A DNA stretch of 34,431 nt, from contig CAJAKX010000066.1 of NCBI GenBank assembly GCA_903940425.1, positions 1 through 34,431 of the forward strand, read 5' to 3'. The DNA comes from an uncultured Opitutia bacterium. Lineage in GTDB: Bacteria > Verrucomicrobiota > Verrucomicrobiia > Opitutales > Opitutaceae. The notes below the pieces were generated by a model, which saw only the letters and a program-made list of their open reading frames with translations, ran no database searches and was not told where the DNA came from. The position numbers and the translations under genes were made by a program. Shown piece by piece: positions 22,022-30,614 of the stretch. The first letter of the stretch is position 1. Each line of letters opens with the position of its first letter.

Positions 22022-24925
22022 CATGGTCGAAAATGGCCCCTTTGGAGCATCGGCGGAATACCGTACGCCAACCCGAAATGTCGCCGCTCCCAAGCCAAGC
22101 ATGCTGGTCATTGATATCCAAAACAGAGCCACGAGTCCTCGTGGGGGCCGGTAGCTGAGCTCAACGGTGCAATCACCAGCCGGCACTGCAATACAAACGA
22201 GCCCTTCGGGGGATCGGCATACCGAAGCCGGTACACGGTTTACCACCGCGGTATAGCCGGTCTGATACATGCGAGGTGTTTCGAGCCAGGCGGCTGTCTG
22301 ACTGCGAACCCGCGCACGGTAAGGCACCCACGACTCGACGCGAACCGGCAGTGCCGTCTGCTCGTAAGTGAGGAGTCGTGTATGGATAAGCGGCTCGAGT
22401 GCTTCCAGCTTGCCCGCCTCGGGCGCCGGATAGAACCGCACAGTCAGTCTTTCGGCGGCGGGCGCCGTCGTCCACAATGAGAGCCACGGTGCATGCCGGC
22501 CACCCACCCCGAAGGAACCCGGCTCGCCGTACTCAGGCAGCGCGTATTCGCGGAAAAAACTGCGGCCAGCGAGCTGCAGCACGCCGAGGGTGCTCGCGGG
22601 CTTGAGAAACTCGCAGACCAGCAGGTAGCGCCGGCCCGGCTCGAGCGTGAGCGGCACGGTCAGCTCAAGCCACCTGTTCCCTTTGAGAACGGCGCGATCA
22701 AAATATCCGGTGCTGATTTCGCGGCCCGCGGCCAGCGCGGCAGAGGAATTGGTGGTGAGCGGGGCGAAAGTATCGCGCGCCAGCAGGCGGTGCTCCATCT
22801 GCGGATCCATCACCCCATGGGAGAACGTGTCGGGCAGCCGTGGGAAGATGAGATAGGAGAAACGCGTGATGCTGACGTTCTCGGGACGGAGCAGGTTAGT
22901 GGCGCTTTCGGGGGGACGCATGAGCAGACGCGAGCCCTCGGCGAACTTTGCCGCTTCAGCCAGACTCCATCCGCAGCCAACGGCAACGAGCACCGCCAGG
23001 ATCCGGCTGCGGCGCGGTTCATCGAGCAATCCGCGAGCCACCATCGTCGCGGCGCCGAAGATAACCGTGCTGGCCAGCACGAGGTAGAGACGATTCATTA
23101 CCCAGTTGCCGGTGGGATTGCGAATAAAGGCTGGCACGGCGTTCCATAGCACGAAGTCGAGGCCGGGCAGGGGTGTGAGCAGCATAGCCAGGAGGGCGGC
23201 GGCGCCGAGCATGACACGGACTTCAAGCTGGGGCGTGCGACGCAGTTGCCATAGACAGAAAATCAGCACGCCCCACAGCGCGTAGCCGAGTTGAAAATCT
23301 CCTAACAGCCGGCCGAACGGACTCAGGGGCAGGAATACGGCCGGTAATACTTCGCGAAGAAAATGCACGATGGTACCCGACGTGGCCACCTGAAAGCCGG
23401 AGGCCTTGACGCCGGGTTCGGGCGGAAAGAGCAACACTGAACCCACGGGATAGGCCGAGACGGCCAGGAACACAACGGCCCCAGCGGTCAGGTGGAGCCA
23501 GCCGCGGCCGTGCGGACGTTGCGCGGCAACACGGGCAAGCTGCATGGCACCGGCGAGGAGCGTCATCCACAGCGCAATGGGTGAATGTCCCCACCAGCAG
23601 AGGCCGAGCGAACCGCCGAGCAGGAGCAGCGGTCCAAGCGCCCCGCCGTCGCGAAATGAGCGTACCGTGGCAAACCATACCAATGGCACGCACGGTAGCG
23701 TAGTCCACGACATGAAGAGGTCGGTGTTATAGGCGATGCCCAGCACGCCCGGGCAACTCAGATAGAGCCCGGCAAGCCCGGCGGCGAGCCAGCGTCGCCC
23801 GGGCAGCAATGCCCCGAGACTGAAAAAGGCCGAGAAAATGGCACCGACGCCGAGGAGCGTGATCAGCAGGTTTTGCAACGCCAAAACGCCGAGCGTATGC
23901 ATGGTCAGCGTATCCAGCAGTACCCCGAGATAGTGAAAGGCCGGTGCGATCCGCAGCGGGTAGATTGCTCCATTGAACTGGTACAAGCTCTGGCCGAGCC
24001 AGACGGGAAACACCCCGGCACGCGTCTGCGCAACCATGTCGGCGAGCATGGTGCCATACCACAACGCGTCGCCGGTGCCATGCAGGGTGTAGCGGGCGAA
24101 GCCTCGCATGAGCCACAGGGCTGAGATCAAAAGCAATCCCCAGCGCACATTCTCCGCGAAAACGTCCGTTCTTTTTCTTGTGGTTATGCGCAGCAACGCG
24201 CGGTGAGCCGCCAAAGCGAGGATGCTCCACCCCAATACGACCAGATGGACAGGACTTGGATGGAAGCCAGCACCGGTCCCCAAGGCTGGCATGCCCACAA
24301 CCAAGGCGGCCACTGCCCAGCCAGCGGCTTGGTGCGCCAAGTCGAGCCAGTAGCTCGGTGCGGGCCGATGCCAGTGGCCCAAGGCACGCAGCATCGGCCA
24401 CACCGCAGTGATGATGCCAGGCAGCCAGAAATTGGGCCAAAAATCCGGCCAAAAACTGTTCGCCACATGGCACGCGGCACCAATGATTGATGCTTCGACG
24501 ACAAGAATATCCCAGCGGCGGATGACGGCCGCCCGTTGCAGCCAGTTCCAAGCATTGAGCAGCCAAAGCATCTTGGCCCACGGCAGGCGCGCAAGCAGGG
24601 TCGCTGCGACCCAGAGGGGTATGAAGGAAAGAACGGTTAAAGGAAGCGCGAGCCACCAGCTCAGTAATACGCCGGTCGCAATGCCCACCGTCAATTGCCA
24701 CGGCAGCCTTGTGCACCAGCGCGCGAGCGGACTGGCCTCAGGAACGGTGTGCCGGGCAGGCACCAACAGGGCGATGGCCAGGGCCGCGCATGGCGCCTTC
24801 CAACCAAGTTGGATAGTGGCGGCGAGATGATCCACCGTCTCGGCCGCGAGTAGCAGCAACAAGAGATCGATGACAGCATGCCGCTCCCTCCTCAGCCAAT
24901 CATTCAACCTTTGGAGCGGACTCAT
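22019..24925 (-). CDS. Large polytopic membrane protein (family B, YfhO/GT-C-like)
   Basis: GTGDALWYGTMLADMVAQTRAGVFPVWLGQSLYQFNGAIYPLRIAPAFHYLG, SCPGVLGIAYNTDLFMSW, and C-terminal ESWVPYRARVRSQTAAWLETPRMYQTGYTAVVNRVPASVCRSPEGLVCIAVPAGDCTVELSYRPP, matching the CDSs at 9411 and 26829. Confidence 0.8.
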   Translation of the reverse strand: MSPLQRLNDWLRRERHAVIDLLLLLLAAETVDHLAATIQLGWKAPCAALAIALLVPARHTVPEASPLARWCTRLPWQLTVGIATGVLLSWWLALPLTVLSFIPLWVAATLLARLPWAKMLWLLNAWNWLQRAAVIRRWDILVVEASIIGAACHVANSFWPDFWPNFWLPGIITAVWPMLRALGHWHRPAPSYWLDLAHQAAGWAVAALVVGMPALGTGAGFHPSPVHLVVLGWSILALAAHRALLRITTRKRTDVFAENVRWGLLLISALWLMRGFARYTLHGTGDALWYGTMLADMVAQTRAGVFPVWLGQSLYQFNGAIYPLRIAPAFHYLGVLLDTLTMHTLGVLALQNLLITLLGVGAIFSAFFSLGALLPGRRWLAAGLAGLYLSCPGVLGIAYNTDLFMSWTTLPCVPLVWFATVRSFRDGGALGPLLLLGGSLGLCWWGHSPIALWMTLLAGAMQLARVAAQRPHGRGWLHLTAGAVVFLAVSAYPVGSVLLFPPEPGVKASGFQVATSGTIVHFLREVLPAVFLPLSPFGRLLGDFQLGYALWGVLIFCLWQLRRTPQLEVRVMLGAAALLAMLLTPLPGLDFVLWNAVPAFIRNPTGNWVMNRLYLVLASTVIFGAATMVARGLLDEPRRSRILAVLVAVGCGWSLAEAAKFAEGSRLLMRPPESATNLLRPENVSITRFSYLIFPRLPDTFSHGVMDPQMEHRLLARDTFAPLTTNSSAALAAGREISTGYFDRAVLKGNRWLELTVPLTLEPGRRYLLVCEFLKPASTLGVLQLAGRSFFREYALPEYGEPGSFGVGGRHAPWLSLWTTAPAAERLTVRFYPAPEAGKLEALEPLIHTRLLTYEQTALPVRVESWVPYRARVRSQTAAWLETPRMYQTGYTAVVNRVPASVCRSPEGLVCIAVPAGDCTVELSYRPPRGLVALFWISMTSMLGLGAATFRVGVRYSADAPKGPFSTM

Positions 24926-24954
24926 CGGAGGGAGTACCGGGGAAGGGACCGGGC

Positions 24955-25935
24955 TTACTTCCCCTTCCGCGTTTCGTAGATCCAGCGATTGGCTTCCAAC
25001 CAGCGGAGGGTTGCAAGGATTCCTTGCTCGATGGTGAGCTTCGGTTTCCAGCCGGTGGTCTGGATTTTCTTCGTGTCGAGGAAGATGAAGGGATTGTCGC
25101 CGATCCAGCCACGAGCGCCGCCGGTGTGACGGAGCTCAGGCTTGAGGCCAAGCGCGCCGCAGATGCAACGCACCGAGTCGTTTACGTGCACAAATTCCGG
25201 CGTGCCGAGATTGTAGATTTGCGTGCGGTGTTTCGCCTTGGCGGCGGCGGCGAGACGGATGACGTGCAGCATGGCATCGACGCAATCGTGCACGTAGAGA
25301 TAGCTCTTGCGTTGGGTCCCATCCCCCAGGATGCGCAGCCACGCCGGATGTGCGAGGAGCTGCTGGTAGAAATCGAACACGTGGCCATGGGTGTAGCGTT
25401 CGCCCACGATGGAGACAAAGCGGAAGATATACCCCTCGAACCCGAAACCCTCTCCATAAGCGGCAATCAGGCCCTCGCCGGCCAGCTTCGACGCGCCATA
25501 CAGCGAGGTCTGGATGGGGAACGGCGCATCCTCGGGCGTGGGAATAACGGGGGCCTCGCCATAGATGGAACCGGTCGAGGCGAAGGCGAGCCGCTTGATG
25601 CCGTTGGCGCGCATCGCCTCCAAGACGTTGAAGGTGGCGAGGGTGTTTTGGTCGAAGTCCTTGCGCGGATTTTCGGTGCCGAAGCGCACGTCGGCGTTGG
25701 CGGCGAGATGAAAAACGAAATCGCAACCCTTCATCGCCGTCGTGAGCGCCGGCAGGTCGAGGTTGTCGCCGCGCACAAAGGTGAAGCGCGGCTGCGCGAG
25801 TGCGCCTTCAAGAAAACGCTTCTGCCCGGTGGCGAAATTGTCCCAGCCGACGACGGCGAGGCCGTCCGCGAGCAGGCGGTCGGTCAGATGGGAACCGATA
25901 AAACCGGCGGCGCCGGTCACGAAGACTTTTTGCAT
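24955..25935 (-). CDS. NAD-dependent epimerase/dehydratase (extended SDR, UDP-sugar epimerase-like)
   Basis: MQKVFVTGAAGFIGSHLTDRLL (GxxGxxG), VFHLAANADV, STGSIYGE, SLYGASKLAGEG (YxxxK), SYLYVHDCVDAMLHV. Confidence 0.92.
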   Translation of the reverse strand: MQKVFVTGAAGFIGSHLTDRLLADGLAVVGWDNFATGQKRFLEGALAQPRFTFVRGDNLDLPALTTAMKGCDFVFHLAANADVRFGTENPRKDFDQNTLATFNVLEAMRANGIKRLAFASTGSIYGEAPVIPTPEDAPFPIQTSLYGASKLAGEGLIAAYGEGFGFEGYIFRFVSIVGERYTHGHVFDFYQQLLAHPAWLRILGDGTQRKSYLYVHDCVDAMLHVIRLAAAAKAKHRTQIYNLGTPEFVHVNDSVRCICGALGLKPELRHTGGARGWIGDNPFIFLDTKKIQTTGWKPKLTIEQGILATLRWLEANRWIYETRKGK

Positions 25936-26032
25936 GAGACGATGAATAACGGAGACGCCAAGACCGCGAATGATTCAGCAGATGTCAAAGCCTCTCTTCA
26001 CGCCCGGGTAAACGTCGAGTGGAGCGCTGGGG

Positions 26033-26767
26033 TCAACCGGGGACTGGTCGGGTGCGCGGTCTGAGCGCGAGGCCGATGCAGAGGTTACACCAAATGCAGG
26101 GGATACGAAGAGGGAAGTAACTGCGGGCCTCGATGGCAAACCATGGCTTCAGTTCTTCGATAATCTCGGGGGCCAGGTTGATGTGCTCGCGTTTGTAGAA
26201 CCAGGAGTAGTCGCCGCCGATGTGCTTTTTGTAGACGCGCTCGGCCGAAAGCTTGCGGGCAAGCGTGTAAGCCGGGCTGCCCTCCGTGGGGATGACCACA
26301 AGAAATCGGCCGGTTTCCTTGTTGAGGAGGCGATGCGCCTCGCGGATTGCGGCCGGCAGGTTGGGCAGGTGCTCGAGTACGTGGACGGCGATGACGCGGT
26401 CAAAATGCCCGTCGGCAAAATCGAGGCGCTGCTGGCAGTCGCCCACGATGGCCTGCACGCGAGGAAAGTTCTTCCGGATCTCGGCGGCCATATTCCCGCG
26501 CAACTCCAGCGCGTAGTAGCTCTGTTCCTGCTCGACCGTAAGCCGTTCGTAGTGGAGGTGCTCGCCGAGGCCCGCGCCGATCTCCAGCGTGGTCTTGAAG
26601 CCGGGCTGCGAGTACCGGACCGGGAAATTGTGGTTGAAGGTCTCGACAATGCCGAAGCGCCGCGGCAGCACCTCGTGCCATAGCTTCATGAAGTCGTCGC
26701 TGATGCGCTTCTGTTCGGGGGTCAACGGGGGGAGAACCTTGGGCCATTTGGTCGTGGGAATAGCCAT
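26033..26767 (-). CDS. Class I SAM-dependent methyltransferase
   Basis: ORF to 26902; ATG at 26767 (MAIPTTKWPKVLPPL) preferred. TTLEIGAGLGEHL (motif I), HFDRVIAVHVLEHLPNLPAAIREAHRLL. Confidence 0.85.
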   Translation of the reverse strand: MAIPTTKWPKVLPPLTPEQKRISDDFMKLWHEVLPRRFGIVETFNHNFPVRYSQPGFKTTLEIGAGLGEHLHYERLTVEQEQSYYALELRGNMAAEIRKNFPRVQAIVGDCQQRLDFADGHFDRVIAVHVLEHLPNLPAAIREAHRLLNKETGRFLVVIPTEGSPAYTLARKLSAERVYKKHIGGDYSWFYKREHINLAPEIIEELKPWFAIEARSYFPLRIPCIWCNLCIGLALRPRTRPVPG

Positions 26768-26828
26768 GTCGTAAAAACTTGAGCGAATAGCGTCCCCCGC
26801 GCCGGGGGAAGCCAAATCTCGCCGGGAT

Positions 26829-29534
26829 TCAAGGCCGGACCGGTCCGCGATGGACATCGAGGATTGTGCCGGTGAAGCGTATGCCGGCATTGGAGCCGCC
26901 AATGCGATTCTCTCCTACGGTGATCTCGGAAAGCGTGGTGTCATATTGCTGCACGGTTTCGTTGAGCACCATCCGGCCGTCAAGGACGACGCGCAGCTGC
27001 TGGCGCAGGGCCTCACGCTCCGCAGGCGGCAGTGCCCGCACCGCGGGATGATCCGGCGGATAGAGTGCGCCCGTCGAAATCTCGATCTGATGCACCGCAT
27101 AGTAATCAACTTCGACCGGTTCGGAGAGTTTGCCGAGCAAGCCCCAGACATCGGTGCCGATGCGCAGATGCCGTGGATCATCGTAGCGTACGTAGACAAA
27201 GGTCCCCGCGTGTGGTTTGCCGGTGACAACCAGCGGTTGCGAACCCTGCCAAAAGTCGCGCGGGAAAATGACCTTCATGACGATCGGTCCCACCGCGGCG
27301 CGCTGGCGCTGCCAGGCTCCTGCCGCCCAGACCGCCGCCGTGATCGCGGTTGCCACGCCCAGCAACCACCATTTGATCCTCCACAGCTTCCGGCCAACGG
27401 CGAAGCTGGACACGCGTATGCTTTTCCGCCCACGCGCGGGCAGGACAAGCCAGCCGCCCACTGCGCACCAGCCCGCACAGGTCAGCCAGAACGCCGTGCG
27501 CAGCAGTCGTGGCCCGACATAGCGCACCTCCACCCGGCTCTCACCGGCGGGCACCGGCAGCAGCACCAGCGCGTCGGGCGAGGCCTGCACATGAACCGGC
27601 CGGCCGTCGACTGTCGCGCGATAGCCATCAAGGAACATGCGCGGCACCTCCAGGTAGCCGGCGCTTTCCGCGCGCACCCGGGCGCGCAGCGGCACGAGCG
27701 ATTCCACCACGACTGGCAGCCGGTCGGGCGCGACGGCGTCCAGCTTGAAACTGGCGAACTGCATGCGGGACTGGCTTTCAATGCCGGTGGCGACGAGGTG
27801 CAGCTCGACCTCCTCGGGCTCCTGGCCCGTTGTCCACAGGAACAGCGAGCGGTTGTTGCCCGGTTGCATGCCGAAGGCGTGCGGCTGGCCGGCGGCGGGC
27901 AGGGGATATTGCCGGAAGAAAGTGCGGCCCCGCAACTGCAGAAGCATCGTCTGGGACGGCGCCTTGAAGTCGAGGGTGAGCCGGTAACGGAGTCCGGACT
28001 GCAGGAGCAGCCGCGGGGTCAGGATGAGCCGGTCGGCATCGGTCTCCGCAACCCGCAACGTACCGCTGGCAACCATTTCGCCAAAGGGAGCGGCCCCGTT
28101 GGCGATCACCTCATGGGCGTCAAACGGCGCGCGCAGCCGGAACTCCATGAGGGGATCCATGACACCGTTGGCGAACCAGGGCGGGGGGTCGAACAACGCA
28201 TAGGAGATCAAGGTCAGGTTGACGTTTTCAGGCCGGTGGGTGCGGGCCGAAACCGCCGCATCGAGATGCGAGCTGAATCCGCGCACCACGAAACGCAGGG
28301 ACTGCCAGCCGGTCCAGAGCATCGCGGCGACCGTGACGAAGATGGCAACTTCGCGGAGAAAGCCGGTGATTGGCCGGGCCGGAGGCCGCCACACAAGGGC
28401 AAACGCAAAAATGGCGAGGGCCGTGACCAGCAGATAAAAGCGCTGCATCGGCCACTGGTTGGTCAGGGTGACGGCGAGGGTGGGCAGCTTATCCCACAAC
28501 CACGCCTGCACGCCCGGCACCGGCAACGTCAACGCGAGGAAAAAAGCGCTGCTGACGACCAGGGCCAGCGCCAGCACCTGGCGCCGCCAGAGGGCGAGGC
28601 CGGTCGCGATTGCAAGGAGCGCCCAATAAAGATAACCCAGTTGGAAGTCGCCCAGCTGGCCGGCATCCGCGCTCACCGGCGCCAGCGCCGTGGCGGCCAC
28701 CCGATGCGTCTCGAAGAGCAGCAGTTGCACATCCTTGACGTGGGTCATGCTGGCGTAGCCGCTCACCGTGAGCGCCGATACGAAGGCATAGCCGGTCAGC
28801 ACCGCAAACAGCAGGCCCGCATTGGCGGCCGGCAGCAGCATTCGGCGGCGCTGGTCTCCGGTCACGAGGACGACCAGGCCCGCCGGCAGCGTGACGATGG
28901 TCAACCAGAATGCCACCGGGGGATGGGCCAGCCAGGTGGCCCCCAGTCCGATCGCGACCTGGGCCAGGGCGCCGAACGTGGCCTCCCGCTGTGCCCGCAC
29001 CAGCCCGCCGAGCACCAGCGGGATCCACGGCACGGTCATGACGGTCATGTAGAGATCCATGGTGTAAGCCGTGGAAAGCAGGCCGGGCGAAAGTCCGTAA
29101 GCGGCGGCCAGAAGCGCGGCGGTGCGGTCGCCCAGTCCAGGCACGGCGCGGCGCAAACAGAAATAGCAGCTGAGGACTCCGCCGAGCAGGCTCAGGCCAA
29201 CGACCAGGTTCTGCAGGGTCCAGAAATCGAGGGTATGAAAAGTCACCAAGTCGAGCAGGCCGGCCGCGTAGGGGAAATAGGGTGCCGTACGCAGCGGGTG
29301 AATGCGACCGTTCCAGGCGTAGTCACTCTGGCCGACCAACACTGGAAACTCGCCCGCGCGCACTTGGGTGACGAAATCGGCCACGGCGAGGCTGTAGTTG
29401 TAGGCCTCACTCGTGCCCAGGCCGCGATTGGTGAAAAAGGGCGCGGCGATAAACAACCCCGCGGCGAGCACGATGCCCAGGCTGCGTCCCCGGGTGGCGG
29501 CCCATGATTGCAGGGAGGCGAGCGGCGAGGTCAT
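26829..29534 (-). CDS. Large polytopic membrane protein (family B) with one C-terminal repeat module of the family-A type (chimera)
   Basis: N-terminal FFTNRGLGTSEAYNYSLAVADFVTQVRAGEFPVLVGQSDYAWNGRIHPLRTAPYFPYAAG; family-B beta region ESLVPLRARVRAESAGYLEVPRMFLDGYRATVDGRPVHVQASPDALVLLPVPAGESRVEVRYVGP; then one more TM and a repeat module. Confidence 0.85.
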   Translation of the reverse strand: MTSPLASLQSWAATRGRSLGIVLAAGLFIAAPFFTNRGLGTSEAYNYSLAVADFVTQVRAGEFPVLVGQSDYAWNGRIHPLRTAPYFPYAAGLLDLVTFHTLDFWTLQNLVVGLSLLGGVLSCYFCLRRAVPGLGDRTAALLAAAYGLSPGLLSTAYTMDLYMTVMTVPWIPLVLGGLVRAQREATFGALAQVAIGLGATWLAHPPVAFWLTIVTLPAGLVVLVTGDQRRRMLLPAANAGLLFAVLTGYAFVSALTVSGYASMTHVKDVQLLLFETHRVAATALAPVSADAGQLGDFQLGYLYWALLAIATGLALWRRQVLALALVVSSAFFLALTLPVPGVQAWLWDKLPTLAVTLTNQWPMQRFYLLVTALAIFAFALVWRPPARPITGFLREVAIFVTVAAMLWTGWQSLRFVVRGFSSHLDAAVSARTHRPENVNLTLISYALFDPPPWFANGVMDPLMEFRLRAPFDAHEVIANGAAPFGEMVASGTLRVAETDADRLILTPRLLLQSGLRYRLTLDFKAPSQTMLLQLRGRTFFRQYPLPAAGQPHAFGMQPGNNRSLFLWTTGQEPEEVELHLVATGIESQSRMQFASFKLDAVAPDRLPVVVESLVPLRARVRAESAGYLEVPRMFLDGYRATVDGRPVHVQASPDALVLLPVPAGESRVEVRYVGPRLLRTAFWLTCAGWCAVGGWLVLPARGRKSIRVSSFAVGRKLWRIKWWLLGVATAITAAVWAAGAWQRQRAAVGPIVMKVIFPRDFWQGSQPLVVTGKPHAGTFVYVRYDDPRHLRIGTDVWGLLGKLSEPVEVDYYAVHQIEISTGALYPPDHPAVRALPPAEREALRQQLRVVLDGRMVLNETVQQYDTTLSEITVGENRIGGSNAGIRFTGTILDVHRGPVRP
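26838..27290 (-). repeat. C-terminal repeat module, single copy
   Basis: GPIVMKVIFPRDFWQGSQPLVVTGKPHAGTFVYVRYDDPRHLRIGTDVWGLLGKLSEPVEVDYYAVHQIEISTGALYPPDHPAV...LRVVLDGRMVLNETVQQYDTTLSEITVGENRIGGSNAGIRFTGTILDVHRG. Confidence 0.88.
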
Positions 29535-29579
29535 GCGGGGTGAAGCCGGCTCATGCTCCGCGGGGTTCCACGCGAGGGG

Positions 29580-30512
29580 CTATGACTTGAAACCCTCGGC
29601 GCGGTCGACGATGAACCGGGGCCGGGCGCGCACCTCCTCGTAGATGCGGCCGATGTACTCGCCGAGGATGCCGACGCTGATGAGCTGCACGCCGCCCATG
29701 AAGAGGATGAGGATCACGACCGTCGGATTGCCGACCGGGAAGGGGAAGCCGGCCAGTTTCATCACCAGATAGATGAGCGCGATGAAGATCGAGCCGAACG
29801 CGAGGGCGAAGCCGAGCTGCGTGCTCAGCGTCAGCGCGAAGGTGGAGAAGCAGAAGATGCCGTTGAAACCGATGCGCAGCGATCCGAGGAAGCGGTTGTA
29901 GTTGGTCTGTCCGGCAAAGCGCGGCGGACGGTCGAAGGGAAGGAGCACCTGCTTGAAGCCGACAACCGCCACCATGCCGCGCAGGAAGCCGTGCGTCTCC
30001 CGGAGGCGCACGACCTCGTTGACAACCCGCCGCGCCATCAAACGGAAGTCGCCCGTGTTGGGCGGGATTTTCACATCGGCGATCCGGTTGATGATCCGGT
30101 AGCCGGTCCCAGCAATCAGCCTTTTGAGCCATGGTTCACCCGTGCGCTGGCGGCGTTGCGGCAGGACGACGTCGTAGCCTTCCCGCCACTTGGCGACCAT
30201 GTCCACCACGAGTTCGGGCGGATCCTGCAGATCCACGTCCATCACGACGACGGCGTCACCCGAGGAATATTGCATGCCGGCCAGGGTGGCCATGGGCTGG
30301 CCGAAGCGGCGGGAAAACTTGAGCAGTTTGATGCGCTGGTCCTGGCCGCGCTGTTCCAGAACGGCCTCCTCGGTGCGGTCGGGCGACGGATCCAAGGCGA
30401 AGATGATTTCGTAGTCCTCGGTGATGCCCGCCAGGATCGGGCGCAGGCGGCGGAGAAACTCGGAGATGTTTTTCTCCTCACGATAGACCGGGACAACGAT
30501 GCTCAGGAGCAT
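29580..30512 (-). CDS. GT2 family, GtrB/DPM-like polyprenyl-phosphate glycosyltransferase with C-terminal TM helices
   Basis: MLLSIVVPVYREEKNISEFLRRL...DAVVVMDVDLQDPPELVVDMVAKWREGYDVVLPQRRQRTGEPWLKRLIAGTGYRIINRIADVKIPPNTGDFRLMARRVV, two C-terminal TMs, GILGEYIGRIYEEVRARPRFIVD. Confidence 0.92.
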   Translation of the reverse strand: MLLSIVVPVYREEKNISEFLRRLRPILAGITEDYEIIFALDPSPDRTEEAVLEQRGQDQRIKLLKFSRRFGQPMATLAGMQYSSGDAVVVMDVDLQDPPELVVDMVAKWREGYDVVLPQRRQRTGEPWLKRLIAGTGYRIINRIADVKIPPNTGDFRLMARRVVNEVVRLRETHGFLRGMVAVVGFKQVLLPFDRPPRFAGQTNYNRFLGSLRIGFNGIFCFSTFALTLSTQLGFALAFGSIFIALIYLVMKLAGFPFPVGNPTVVILILFMGGVQLISVGILGEYIGRIYEEVRARPRFIVDRAEGFKS

Positions 30513-30614
30513 GGCAGGAAGCTTAGGCCACCAGAGAATACAGAAAACACGCGAAAAGAAAGAACGGAAGTTACCGAAGCTTTCGGGTGGGGTGTGACCC
30601 GGCGGCGGCCTGAA

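Noticed and set aside
25024-26064. 346-aa plus-strand ORF opposite the epimerase
   Set aside because: Shadow ORF; the epimerase has complete Rossmann and YxxxK motifs.
26850-29507. 885-aa plus-strand ORF antisense to the chimeric family-B protein
   Set aside because: Shadow ORF; composition rich in Q/R/G/H with no recognisable fold, while the opposite strand encodes conserved motifs shared with two paralogs.
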